64,000 bases of DNA, from NCBI GenBank assembly GCA_010093515.1, contig MU001687.1, positions 382,070 through 446,069 of the forward strand, written 5' to 3'. The position numbers were made by a program, and so were the translations under genes. Under the pieces are notes generated by a model. It saw only the letters and a list, made by a program, of their open reading frames with translations. It did not search any database and was not told where the DNA came from. This document shows, one piece after another, positions 11,672-23,444 of the stretch; position 1 is the first letter of the stretch; every line of letters begins with the position of its first letter. The DNA is from Lineolata rhizophorae. Taxonomy: Eukaryota; Ascomycota; Dothideomycetes; Lineolatales; Lineolataceae.

Positions 11672-13451
11672 ATGTCGACTTCATTGTTTGATGTCACGGC
11701 CCAGCTAGGTTCGAAGCTGCGACCAACGAGCGTCGAAGGAATTCTAAATCTGACTGGTGCTGTGCTCGTCGCAGTGAGTTTTCTTTTGGTCTTTGGCGTG
11801 AAGCTTTGCTGGTGAACCTCGGTCTCATAATTCAACTTCTAGGTCGTTGTCCAATATGTTGCGTCGGTGTTCTATGCCGCCTACTTCGGCCCACTAAGCC
11901 ATATCCCGGGGCCAAAACTAGCTGGAGGGAGCTGGCTCATCAAAAGCTACTACCAGAGGCAAGGCACCCTAATAGGGTGGATGACGCACTTACACGAGAA
12001 ATACGGTCCTGTTGTGCGAGTGGGCCCGACCGAAGTCTCCTTCATCACGGGCGAATCTGCCTGGCAGGACATCTACGGTTTCCACCACGACGCCTCCAAG
12101 ACGGGCAAGTATTACCTCAAGGACCGGGAGTTCTTCAGCATCACGCCGTCTGGAGTGTGGTCTATGATCGCCGAGGATGAGGCCAACCATTCTAAGGAGC
12201 GCCGGTTGTTCTCCCATGCCTTCTCGGAGAAGGCGTTGCGCGAGCAAGAGCCCCTCCTACAACGCTATGTCGATTTGCTGCAGATGCGACTGCACGAGGA
12301 AAGCGAGAGTGGCAAGTTGCTTGACCTCCAAAAGTGGTACAACTACACCACCTTCGACATCATTGCGGACTTGGCGTTTGGCGAATCCTTCGAGTGCCTC
12401 AGCCAGAAGTCCTACCACCCCATGGTCGTGATGACCTTCAAGGCCGCCGCTGCCATCAGCATGAAGAACATCATGTCACACTTCCCTATTGCGGCGCGGT
12501 TCTCTAGCCTTTTCATTCCCCAGGAAACCCTCAAAAAGCGTATCGAGTTCTACGACTTCACTAAGTCGAGGGTCGAAAGGAGGCTTGCAATGGATACTGC
12601 CAGGCCCGACTTCACAACGGCCATCCTTAAGCACAGCGATACCAACAGGAGCTTGAGCAGACAGAAGATCTATGCCAACATGGGCTTGTTCATGATCGCC
12701 GGCAGCGAGACGACCGCGACCATGCTGACCGGGACAACCTACCTGCTTCTCATGAATCCGGACATTATGCAGAAGCTTAATGCCGAGGTCCGCGGCAGGT
12801 TCAAGTCTGCCAACGACATCACTATCGAGGAAGTCAACAAGTTGCCTTACCTCCTCGCCGTGTTGACTGAAGGCCTCCGCATGTACCCGCCTGTTCCGAT
12901 CGGATTTCCCCGCGTCGTACCAAGGGGTGGAGACACCATTAGCGGAGTCTACGTTCCCGAAGCCGTAAGTATCTGGCAAAACCTTTGTTTAGATGATATT
13001 CCATTTCGGCTTTTCTTTATAGCTTCGTGAACTGACCTAGTCCTCGCTGCAGTGCAAGGTTTACGTGTCGCAATACCACGCAAACCACTCGCCACGGAAC
13101 TGGGTTGACCCAGAGAAGTTTGCCCCTGAGCGATGGCTTGGAGATGAGCGCTACGCCGGTGACAACAAAGCCAACTACAATCCTTTCTCGTTCGGTCCTC
13201 GGAACTGCTTGGGCAAGAAGTGAGTTACCGAGACTTCCACATTCGCGAAATATTGCAACCCGCATTAAAATCACCCGACTGACATGAATCCTAGCCTGGC
13301 CTATGCCGAGATGCGTCTAATCTTGGCCAAGACCGTCTTCAGCTTTGACATGGAATTGGCTCCCGAGTCCGAGAACTGGTTCTCGAGGAACAAAGTCTTT
13401 TCACTCTGGGAGAAGCCACCTCTTATGGCTAGCTTGACCGCTGTGAACTAG
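11672..13451 (+). CDS. cytochrome P450 monooxygenase (CYP65/Tri11-like)
   Basis: Four exons, join(11672..11773,11843..12964,13053..13219,13295..13451), 515 aa, a full P450 length. Residues about 25-45 form the membrane anchor ([15 protein letters not shown]), followed by the proline hinge HIPGPKL. The oxygen-binding I-helix reads [10 protein letters not shown]. The ExxR motif is in TEGLRMYPP, and the haem loop is [12 protein letters not shown] with the axial Cys. Every key residue is present, so the enzyme looks functional. It should sit on the ER membrane and use NADPH-P450 reductase. The sequence around the hinge and I-helix resembles fungal CYP65-type enzymes such as the trichothecene hydroxylase Tri11, but that subfamily call is an impression. 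No biosynthetic gene cluster surrounds it. The substrate is unknown. All introns have canonical donors (GTGAGT, GTAAGT, GTGAGT). Confidence 0.93.
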
Positions 13452-16400
13452 AAATTAGTTTGGCATGGTCGCATAAAGTAAGGAATAGTGCGACCAATTG
13501 AATGATTCGAGACTCGGTGTTCGATCCAATCTTGTCGAGATTGATATCTGATCGGCAGTTTGATAGACGGCAGGGTTAGGAGTTCCTAGTGGGCGGCTTC
13601 TCCGGCCCATTGAGAACTATTGTTGTGCTAATCTTTGCATTGCATCTCTGTCTCTGGTCCTCGGATATTTGTTTTGAGGAGGATCACTCGGTTGTGGTGG
13701 GAGAATGTTAACGACTAATGACGAGCCAATTGGAACTGCGAAATGATTTCAAGACTTAAATCTGTACAGAACAAAATCCAATCATTTAGGCATTGGTTAA
13801 TGGTGAACATATAGCGTGATATTCGCGGGAATACCAAAGGCTTGAATTCCTGTTGTGGAACCTAGGATGTTCGATGTTCTCTGTAACCCGCTTTGGTAAA
13901 GAGACCATCGAGCTACTGACATCTGGCACTCTGTACCACTGGGCCGCCTTGAAACGGGGCCAAAAGTCAGACGTCGAGCAGCGCGAATGAAGTAAAAGTT
14001 TGTAGCATGTCTCACCAATTCTAGGAGTATCCTCGGGTTTCCAAATAAAGGCAGAAGTATTTGCCTATCCCATAGACGACAAGCAGGAAGAAGTGTGGTA
14101 CAAGTCCCCGGCAATTTTCGTGTACCTCAGAACAGGCGCACGCACCGCATGGAAACTTTCCTTTACATGGGGGTACAACATCAAGTGCAACCAAAAACAT
14201 TCCGAAAGCCGTCCGGGGTATATGGATCTCCTTATTTGTGACTCCTGTCATCCAGAACAGCGGGATCCGAGGATCGCCCTTGCGTCGATGTTGCGTAATT
14301 CCGACTGGTTGCTATTCACGGTGGCACAACGTCGGCGCACATCAATGCTACCTCTAGGTAATAAATTGCAGAAAACACAAAGAAGGTCATCCGGCTTACC
14401 ACGTCATTCAGGACACGAACATCTCAGCCATGCAACTGCGCAAAACGCCGCTCGGGTCCGAAGCTTCATGGTATTCGGCCAAGCCAGCACAGGCCTACTG
14501 TACGATATACCGCGTACCGCAGCCCTAATGAGATGCCGCCCTCCGGACGAGGACCTTGCACCTGCACAGGTCCTGCTCGATCCGGGCACTTGGCCGCGCT
14601 GACGATTGACCGGTCAAGCACAAGTCACGGTGAACGACCTTCCCATCTAACGCCCGCCCGCCACAATAAAACATGATCGACCGTCCGCTGCAGGGCCAAG
14701 AGCTGACGGCAGCTCTGGCCCCCGCGTCGGAATAGCTTGGCCCACTACCTTAATTTAATCGTCCCGAAGCGATCGCGCAGGCCAATATTGGCCGACGATT
14801 CGACCTGCCGAGCCCTGCATTCCTTTTCTGAATACGGTGAGATCGTGGGCTTGATGGCTGGGTAGCATTGCGGCGTGCCCGCGATGTGCAGAAGGAGTTT
14901 TCTCGCGCCATACCTAGACACTGTGTTTCAAGGCCCCTGGGCCGTTATTTTCGGCCCCCAACAGTTGCACAAAGCAACGGCCAAAAGTACGCGGTAGTTA
15001 CCGCTTTTAAAACACCCGCCTATGTGGACCGTCGCTTTGATGAATAATACGTAGTAGGCGGCGCTGTTTCCTCGCGGCATGCAGATGCCAGTCCAGAAAG
15101 GAAGGATAGACACCATGTGGCTACAAGATCGTTAGCGCAGCCCCACAGCCTCGACGCTAGCCACAGTGCAGCAAAAAAGCAACTCCAAGAGGGCCTGTGC
15201 TTGCGTCTCCGTTCGAGCTGGGCCTTCACCGGCCCACCAGCTTCACGCGATGACCCCGTTCGACGTTGAGATTGGACGGCATGCGGAGGGAGGTGTGGAT
15301 ATGTAATCATCCGACATGCGGCGCCCTGTGCATTTTCATTCTGTATTGCTTCGCGCGCGCGCGCACGAGCGGCGAAGAAGGAAAAGTCTACGCCCAGGCG
15401 GAAATAAAGCTGGGCCCTAATCTCAGGAAGGCGCGAGGAGCTATTCGAGTGGTTTCTCAGTCCCGTTTGTCCCTTCATGGATCGCGCTCCACGTTCCAGA
15501 TCAGCCTAGGCTCACGCCTAGTGTCTCACCGCCACGACGGTTGAATGGGTTGCGGGCCCGCTGATCGCACCAAGCAAACGTGGAACAAGCGCCGCTGAAG
15601 TCAGCAGCCGCTCTGGCTTCCGGTTCTTTGGAATCAAACAGGGAAATGGAGAGGAAGCGCGGAGTGAATGGAATCTTAAAAGCATCATCGCAATTTTAGG
15701 ACGAGCGAGAGCCAGCCAACTGGACCATGCTAGTGACACATGTTCCGCCCTATCTCAGTTTCCGTAGGCGGCGGTGTTTCACGAGACAAGCTGTTTTAGG
15801 AACGAGGCTTGGTTGCCGCAGCCTGACCTTCTAGAAAAACCCCTCGTGCGAACAGCCCCACGACGACAATGCCGCGCGTTGAAGCAGAAAAAAGTGGAGA
15901 CTGAGGTCGGGACAACGGCGCCAGAAGACACCGAAAGCGTTTCGAACCGGATGGCGGAAGCTGACCTCTCCCGGCGGACTCAGGTCCTGGGCGGGCTTGG
16001 CAAGGCTTTCCTCCTGGGGTTCGATGCCCGCGGCCTGCTGGGAGGCTGAAGCGCGATGGAGGACATCCCTCATTCGGAGCTAAGCCGAGACTAGGTACTC
16101 CGTACTGCGGATCGAAAACCCAGCGCGACATTTGGATTGGCGCGGCGGCGCAGCGCCCTTCCTTCTTTCTATCCCCACCCCCCCGGTGAGGCTTCGTGGC
16201 GCGGCGCTTGTTCAAAGGAACGGGACGAGCGCCGAGCAGGGCCTCGTACGATCAACCTGCCAAGCGAGACACCCGTGCGACGCCGATTCCCGTGGCCGAA
16301 CGCCCAGCCGACCCCCGAGTTCCGTACGGGAGGTAATTCGCGAGGTAAAACGAGAGATGACGAGGAAATGAAGAGAAAAGCGAAGAGGCGCCGATTGATG

Positions 16401-19400
16401 ATGATGGGATGCTACTCCAGCCTTCCAGTCGGCGACTTGGCGGTCTAGCACCCGGCGCCGACGGCGTCTCCCGCAACCCAACGGACGGACAAATCGCCGA
16501 CCGTACCTTTTCCTAGGCAATGTGCACCCGGGGCTCGAATCCCATGGGGGCGGAACCTTTCGATTGCCTGCGCTTCGAGCTCCGACTCTTGGCTGCCTTA
16601 CGGCGCCTCGGCCCCGGCGCGCGTCCGTGCCCGCTTCCCCCAACTCACCAAACTTCCCCCCTTGTCGCCCCGTTATGCTTATCTTGAACCTTGTCTGGCG
16701 CCCACCCGGGGCAGGGATGCCGCAAGGCGGTGCCGCACTCCCAACGCCAAAATGCACGCACGCTTTTGCTTTTCCCTTCCACGCCCTGCGGGGCGCGGTG
16801 CAGGATGCCGGTCCCCACACACCCTTTCACTAGGTAAGGTCGCCCAAATCGCGCAAACTCGCTCCCTCTCCCCCTTGCGTGGCGCCTTGTCCGGACCCAC
16901 TACCGGCGAAGTTGGATCGGAATCTGACTGGCAGGCGGCAAGTTAAGCATCCCTGGCTTGGTGCGCAGCCGTCGCGAGGCCACTGTGCCGCGCCGTCCCG
17001 ATAGTCGGCATGCGGTTAGAGGAGCAGGACAGATGCGCCTTCATTCGTCTCGGCGACGCCGACCCAGCACGAACGTGACGCCTCTGATTTGCAGGACTCG
17101 CGATTCGCGTCCTGAGCTGAGCAAGGCTCGTGGCACGAATTCCCTGGATACTGGGGGCTAGGCGGTCTGTTTAGTTCTTTATAGTGGCGAGTTTGACGTA
17201 ACGATACTGCTCATGTGTTCCGTCATCCCGTCAGTGCTGGAGCGACGCGTAATTTGCCCTTCCAATAACTTCTCGAGGACGGAGTACCTAGGTCGATACC
17301 TAGTTTAATGGCCCAGAGAAGTGGGCCCAGCAGCGCCGACGCCGACCGATACGACCTTAAAACGGCATCTAAACTTTAAGCCTAAATGGCCACGTTGTTC
17401 TGTTCGCTAGCTTCGCCCGTCCGTCGTTCGCGCCGCTTTGGGGCGAAACAAGGAAGCTAAGAGCTCCGACGTAGCGCCGGTCGGTGGCCGTAACTCGTTC
17501 ACCAAGCTCCCGAGAGTGCGCCATGCGCCCTCGTTTCTGAACGAGGTTGATCTTTTGGAAGACCTTCACGTTGTTTCGCCTGGGACAAGGGGTTGGGCTT
17601 CTACATACGCCGCCAAGCTTTTGTGGGTCCCACTGCTAAGACTTTTGCGCGTCATACGATGTCGACTGTCTGGCGGTCGCCGGCTTGGCGAGGCTTGGTG
17701 AGCTGGTAATCGTTGAAGCGGACGGCGAGGTCAATTTTAGAGTGCCCCACCAAGGCTCTGGGCATACCACCCTGGGAACCTGGGTACGAATACCTACGTC
17801 TTGGCCTGCGTGCCAAGCCCGTGTACCATGTACCTTCTCGCTAACCCTACGGCATCTCGTCATCCCTCTGCCCTAACGGTAGACGCGGGACTTGATTGTG
17901 CCGGATTATTAGTCTTGGCCATCATGACTACGCAGGAGCTCCGTACATCCAGCACACTCAGGCCCCCAGTCGTACGAAACTGCCGAGTCGAGGGCGTGGG
18001 CATGTATGTATCGTAGCGGCGGGCGCCTAGGGTGGAAATAGAAGTGTAATCATAGCGCCAAGGAACGCCTGGGGAAGCGAGGAACATTTTCTCCACGGGG
18101 ACTGGGGCCTTTGGGGGATCCATTGAGAAAGCTTACGTGTCCAACAACCAACAGGCCCATCGATCGCAACCAAACTCCGACGTATGTCCAACTTAGGCAA
18201 GCGTACTCCATGTGGAAAGTTGTAGCATATAGGTCTGTAACACGTTTGGAAAACGCATGAACAAAAGTGCCCGCTCAGCCATCTTCTGCACGTACGGAGT
18301 TTGATGTGGCTGGCTCGGAACCAGCCGTGGCAGAGTAGACAACTTCTCGTACAGTGTACTCATGGCGAAGGCTGCCCAAGAAACGCTGCTTGACAATGTA
18401 GAAGCTGGATAATGACGCACACTTGGCGGCTCCATTCCATGCTCCATATTTGCTTGGCCGAGGTATTGGACAAGAAGCATCCGTGCGACCTAGTTCATTT
18501 GTCAAAGGACCCGAGCTCAGGGCGGTGAAATGCACAAATTCGAATCAAACGACGCCGCGCAGGAGAAAAGAAGAAAAAAAAAGCTGGGCGAGTTTTTGGT
18601 CTCCCGTTCTCGGTTCACATTGCTTGGGAATGGCGGAGAGGAGCTGAAAGGCATCTCGTCCTGCCTCGCATGCCCGCCATTTTCGTCTCCACCTGTAAGG
18701 GCTACAAGTGCTTTGCCTCCGTTTATTAAATGGCTCCGCCTAGGCTTGTGCACGTAGGCAATGAGTAAAGGGCTGGCTGCGCTGACGCAGGGGGCCACTA
18801 GCCCGATGCGGTGTAACGGCACATCGTCCACCAGCCGGCTATCCGATCTTTCTGGTTCCTCCCCTAGGCTCTTCGGCGTGTTATTACCTTCTTTTGGAAA
18901 TATTGGGTAGCTTTGGTGCGTTGTGAGCGCAAGCTTGCACCTATGGCGCAAAATAAAGTGTGGTGCATACATGCGGGCGCAAGGTTGCAAGGTGTAGCGG
19001 CCGGGTGGGTGGAAACTGGAACGAGTTAGTCAGATAATAAGCATCATTATGCTTATCTGTGGATGGCTGGGATCAGCATGAAGAGCGACCAGGGGTGGGA
19101 GCGGGTTGATCGCGAAGGATTTGGGCCGCGCTTCCACCAGCGTTCTTCGACTTTCCTGAGTTGCATTGGCTGGGCCGCGATGAGAAACCGCCCAGGCTTG
19201 TCGTTAAGACGGACAAGAAGTTGTATCACTCATCAGAGATGCGAGGCATGGATACCGGGGCTCTGATTACAGGGCTCAAACCTTCCGCCGGCGGGCGCTC
19301 CATGGCATCGCGATGCCAGTGCTTGGCACTCGCTAAAATGCTCGTCTGCGATTCTCGGCTTGGGGGCGGCGGCGCTCGGGAACCGTATCGATAGACGAAG

Positions 19401-21662
19401 GAGCTTACGCCGATGCGGCAATATGTACCAAGGGCAAGCCACCAAGCCCCAAAAGCAAACCCTGCTATTTCTATCTAGAACGGAGGGAGGGAGCCGCTCA
19501 GTCGCAGGTTTGCTTGTGCGCGCAATACTTCTGAACCGGGACCAAGGGGCCCGGAATAAATTGTGGCCATGAGGACAAAGCGCAACGGACTTTTTGTGCT
19601 GCGGCGCACAGAGAGTCTTGGCCTCCCAATCCCGCATCGCATCGCGGGATTTGCGGCGGCCTTCCTATTCGTCCTGTGACTTCGCCGCTTGGCACGGTTT
19701 TGTGGACCCACAAAAAAGCAGAACACGGACGGCCCCCGGGGGCCAAGGGAAAGAATGGCTGCGCTCCAATGAAGAACGCATCAGGCCATTTTGGCGGCGT
19801 GCGACTTGCTCGCAAATGCTTCCCCAACCCCTTCCCCCTTCTCCCATCGTCACAGACCGCCCCGCCGCCACAAGCCCTCTCGAGGACATCGGCTGGGGGG
19901 CTCGCGTGTGTCCTGGACGATGGCATCTAGGCGCGGCCAGGTGGCCTAGCCCTGCGGGCTGGCCGGGCGTGCGTGAAAGGCTTGTCGTGCTTAAGGATGT
20001 GAATTAGGTTGCCTGGGGCCGGTTTAGAGTTATTAAGTTTAACAGCGGGCGGCCCAGTCAGCGCGCGCCGAGGGGGGCGTGGCCGCGCCCCCCGGCCGCG
20101 CGCACCCAGGCCGCGGCGCCTGTTGCGCCAAGCCCCGCGCGTGCGCAAGCCGGGCTGGGTCCTCGGGGCTGTGCGGTGGGCGCACGCACACCACAAACAT
20201 GCCAAATGCCACTATCCCCAGCTAGGCTACGGCCGCTAGAGGCGAAAGAAGGAGAGAGGAGCGTTCTGTGTGGAGTCTTCGTTCGAGGCCGGCATCGTCC
20301 AAGCGAGAAGGCGCCGCGCCGCGCCGCGAGACTTGGCCCGTTTTGGGTACAAGTGGTCGACGAGGCGCGGCGCCAATTGCACATCAGATGGCCTCCCTTC
20401 CCTGCCGGCTGGATGGAGCGAAGTGAGGAGAAACGGCGGCAGACGGAGAGGAAGGCGGCTGCACGATGAGCAAACCGCAGCCCCGGCCTACGTGCCTAGC
20501 TGCCCTCCGGCCAGAGTGCCACGGCCCGGAGGCGGCAAAGCGTCGATCTGCTGTGTGACCCTGCAACGGGGTCCCAGCAACGCCCGGCCGGGGTTTATTT
20601 GTGGATACATACCTGGCGGTGGCAGCGCCAGAGGTATGTACGTACGGAGTACACAGCACAGGCATGGCATCAGCCGGATGGACCCCAACAGAGTGCTGAC
20701 GGGCGCGGCGCCGACCCGACCAGCAAGGTCAAGGGCGCCTGGGGCCAACGGTGTTTTTAATAAAAGCTTGTCCCGAAACTTTAACGGGGCTTATTTCGCT
20801 ATCGGAGCGCCACCGACCAGCCCCCAGGGCCGATCACCGGCCAAGGGTCTGCACACGACGCATCCCATATGAATCCATCCCGGCCCGCCTGGCGCTGCCG
20901 TGTTCTTTCGCTCAGAGGTCTTGCTTCTTTGCGTCAACCGCTCCGTCCCACCCACTTACGTCTACACCACGCCTCGCCCGCGCCACCGGGTCTTTTCGCC
21001 GTCGCCGCCGCGGACGGGCTCCCACCAGGCTCAACCGACCGAATTCGCTGCCGCGCACCCAACGCGCCTCACGCCCGCCGCGACGTCTCGCTAAATCCAC
21101 ATGCCGTCGCACCTTCGCCGGTGACGCGTCACATCATCGCCCACACGGACCGTCTTCTCCACACCTCGGACGTCCGCAATAGGTACGGCCCCCCCAAGCC
21201 TCCAGTCGCTCCTTGCCGGCCGTTTCGGGACGCATCTGTTGCACGTCGCCGGGCGCGTGCCGCCAAGTCGCCGTTTGAAGTTTCCTCCGCTGTGGGACTG
21301 TTCGGGCGCGGCTCCTGCTCGCCGGCACTGCCACCTCCAGTTGCGCCATCCGCCCGGCTCGCGCCCTTCTCGCCTTCCTTCCATAACTGTCCCTTTCCCC
21401 AGACACCTGCCGCGCCTTCCTCATGCTGCCGCTGCCTCGTGCCTTGCCCGCTCCTTCCCCGCCAGCGGCCATCTCGGTTCGGGCTCCTTCTAACGTCCTG
21501 AAGCTCCCCCTTCCTTAAGCTTAGCACCCGAGGCTCGGCACCGGCTTCGCTCGCGAGGTGCGCGCACACGACGGCACTCGACCGCTCCGAGCGAGCCACC
21601 TCTCACGCCTCTCGGGCTGAATCGCTGCGCTCGGCTCTAGCCGTCGGCATCACCCGTCCGAA
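13452..21662. other. 8.2-kb gene-free region upstream of the WOPR regulator
   Basis: No recognisable gene is present. Many overlapping open frames of 60-210 codons appear on both strands from about 15 to 21.6 kb, but they reflect high GC content: they are rich in R, P, S and A and carry no motif or consistent splice structure. Base composition changes from balanced (13.5-14.4 kb) to GC-rich, with an extreme CpG-dense block at about 20040-20160 and a C-rich stretch before the ATG at 21663. The palindrome GTACGGAGTAC or its core recurs (16096, 18292, 20642). The likely reading is a very long promoter plus 5' leader for the WOPR gene, possibly with non-coding transcripts. Confidence 0.5.
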
Positions 21663-23444
21663 ATGGAGACGTACAACGGCCTCGTCCGCACCCCGGCGGA
21701 CGCCATTGTTCTATTTGAAGCCTGCCGCGTCGGCATGCTCCCGCGCGTTCAGCGCCGCCTCTCCGAGAAGGAGCGCCAGCAGATCAAGTCGGGCTCGGTG
21801 TTTGTGTGGGACGAGCGGGAGGCGGGTATGCGGCGGTGGACAGATGGCAAGTCGTGGAGTGCCAGCCGCGTGTCCGGGAGCTTTCTTACTTACCGCGAGA
21901 TGGAGGGCAAGAGGGGAGGCAACAGCTTCGCGCCGACCAATCAGCCCGGCAAGAAGGTCAACGGCAAGGTCGAGGCCAACGGCCGCTGTGACTCGGAGCC
22001 CGAGGATGGGCCTGACGGCTACCGCTACAAGACAGACGGCCTGGTGAAGCAGTCGTTTAGCATTACCACCTCCGACGGCAGGCATCTACACCTCATTAGC
22101 TACTACGCGCGGTCGGACGTCGAAAGCCTTATCCAGCCCACCAGCGACTCCCAGCTGCGGAATATCCGGCCACCGAAAGGCATGTATCCCGAGTCCACGG
22201 TGAACGAGACGTCGAACGTGCCAGCCGTTACTCGGGGCCCGATGCCGGGCTCACCTTATGCGACATCGCCGCACCAAGTTCATCCAATGGGTTCTCCATA
22301 CGCCCGCGCCCAAGCACAAGGCTACGCGGCCTACCCTCCCGGTTCTTCCTGGCCACCCTCTCCGATCCCGACTCCTCCCACCCATCATTACCCTCCATTC
22401 CATCATCCGGGACCTCATGGCTACTCGCCTCTCAACCAGTACGGTCAAGCGTATCCTCCGCATGGCTACGGTCATCAACCCGGTCCGACGGCATTCGACC
22501 GGCCCCCGGCAATGGCTAATCCGGGTCTTCCGCCGCCGCCTCCTCCACAAGCCAACGGCCTCTCACAACACGCTTCACCCTATGCTCCTCCGCCAGCTAT
22601 GGCTCGCCCACCGCCTGGGGCCGTTGTTCCAGGCCATCCGGGCGCGGGTATCCCTTCGAATCCATATGCGCAGCTCGATCCACGACTTACCCCTCACCAG
22701 CAACCCCAGCAACATCAACAGCAACCGCAAGCCCAACCTCATCCCGCACCCCTTCAACATTATCCTGTCCAACACCAGGATCCACACGCTGCCTATCAGC
22801 AGCAGCAGCCCCAGCAGCAACCGCCTGCGGAGCGCAACCGCACGCCGCCGAAACCCGATTCACGCCCCTTCGAGGCCCACCAGCCCACGCCCAACGGCAC
22901 GCCTCCGTGCCAGGGCCCGACGAATCGGCTACCGCCGCCCGGCGCTGGTGCCGGAGTCACAGCCGAGCCGCGTTCCGGCACGCCCACGTCACAGCAGCCG
23001 ACCAAGACGATCCCGTCGATCGATGCGCTACTCACGTCGACGTCGTCGACGGCCGCTACGCCGGCACCCACATCGGCCCCCGCCGCTCAGCAGCAGCACG
23101 GCCACTCGCCCGCGCACATGCACCCGGGCGCCTCCCTGAGTCCGCATCCGCATCCGCACCCGCACCACCATCACCACCACCACCAGGGCGGCCACTCGCC
23201 GAACCGGGCGGACTTCACGGCGGCGGCAGCAGTGGCTGTGGCGGCTGCGGCGGCGGCGGCCCCGATCGAGCAGAGGGCGGAGCATGCCGGGGGCGGCAGC
23301 GTGAGTAGGCAGGGGAGCAGAAGCCCGGGGCATGCGAGGGATATTCCGGGGGATAAGGTGGAGGGGCCGGGAGGAGGGCAGAAGATGGGGTTTGGGGAGG
23401 ATGCGAGGGCGATTAGGCAGTTGGACAGGGCGTTTGCGGTGTGA
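21663..23444 (+). CDS. WOPR (Gti1/Pac2) transcription factor, Wor1/Ryp1/Sge1-like
   Basis: A single exon of 593 aa. The WOPR DNA-binding domain comes first. WOPRa spans about residues 3-90 (YNGLVRTPADAIVLFEACR, then LPRVQRRLS). WOPRb spans about residues 120-175 (GYRYKTDGLVKQSFSIT, then HLHLISYY). A conserved RRWTDG with Thr60 lies in WOPRa; the equivalent Thr is a protein kinase A site in family members. The rest is low complexity: Pro/Tyr/Gln-rich from about 200, a His run (HHHHHHHH) near 500 and an Ala run near 525, probably activating or phase-separating regions. Family members (Wor1, Ryp1, Sge1) are nuclear master switches for morphology, conidiation and virulence. The N-terminus matches Sge1/Ryp1 orthologues better than the shorter Pac2 type. 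The start is in a fair context (CCGAAATGG). Confidence 0.95.
   Translation: METYNGLVRTPADAIVLFEACRVGMLPRVQRRLSEKERQQIKSGSVFVWDEREAGMRRWTDGKSWSASRVSGSFLTYREMEGKRGGNSFAPTNQPGKKVNGKVEANGRCDSEPEDGPDGYRYKTDGLVKQSFSITTSDGRHLHLISYYARSDVESLIQPTSDSQLRNIRPPKGMYPESTVNETSNVPAVTRGPMPGSPYATSPHQVHPMGSPYARAQAQGYAAYPPGSSWPPSPIPTPPTHHYPPFHHPGPHGYSPLNQYGQAYPPHGYGHQPGPTAFDRPPAMANPGLPPPPPPQANGLSQHASPYAPPPAMARPPPGAVVPGHPGAGIPSNPYAQLDPRLTPHQQPQQHQQQPQAQPHPAPLQHYPVQHQDPHAAYQQQQPQQQPPAERNRTPPKPDSRPFEAHQPTPNGTPPCQGPTNRLPPPGAGAGVTAEPRSGTPTSQQPTKTIPSIDALLTSTSSTAATPAPTSAPAAQQQHGHSPAHMHPGASLSPHPHPHPHHHHHHHQGGHSPNRADFTAAAAVAVAAAAAAAPIEQRAEHAGGGSVSRQGSRSPGHARDIPGDKVEGPGGGQKMGFGEDARAIRQLDRAFAV

Noticed and set aside
11440-11835. 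131-codon minus-strand frame next to the P450
   Set aside because: It overlaps P450 exon 1, which has a well-supported anchor and splice sites.
14093-14602. 169-codon frame downstream of the P450
   Set aside because: No recognisable motif, no partner exons, and composition like random sequence.
16500-16560. Second tRNA-like ggctcgaatccc block
   Set aside because: No A-box upstream at a proper distance, and no 7-bp acceptor stem could be closed.
20270-20872. Open frame of about 200 codons on the plus strand
   Set aside because: Rich in R, S, G, P and A from GC-rich DNA; no motifs, no splice sites that extend it, and it overlaps other equally long frames on both strands.
20869-21599. Several overlapping frames of 95-210 codons ahead of the WOPR ATG
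   Set aside because: All have the low-complexity make-up of the C-rich leader, and none resembles a protein. They probably belong to the promoter and 5' leader.
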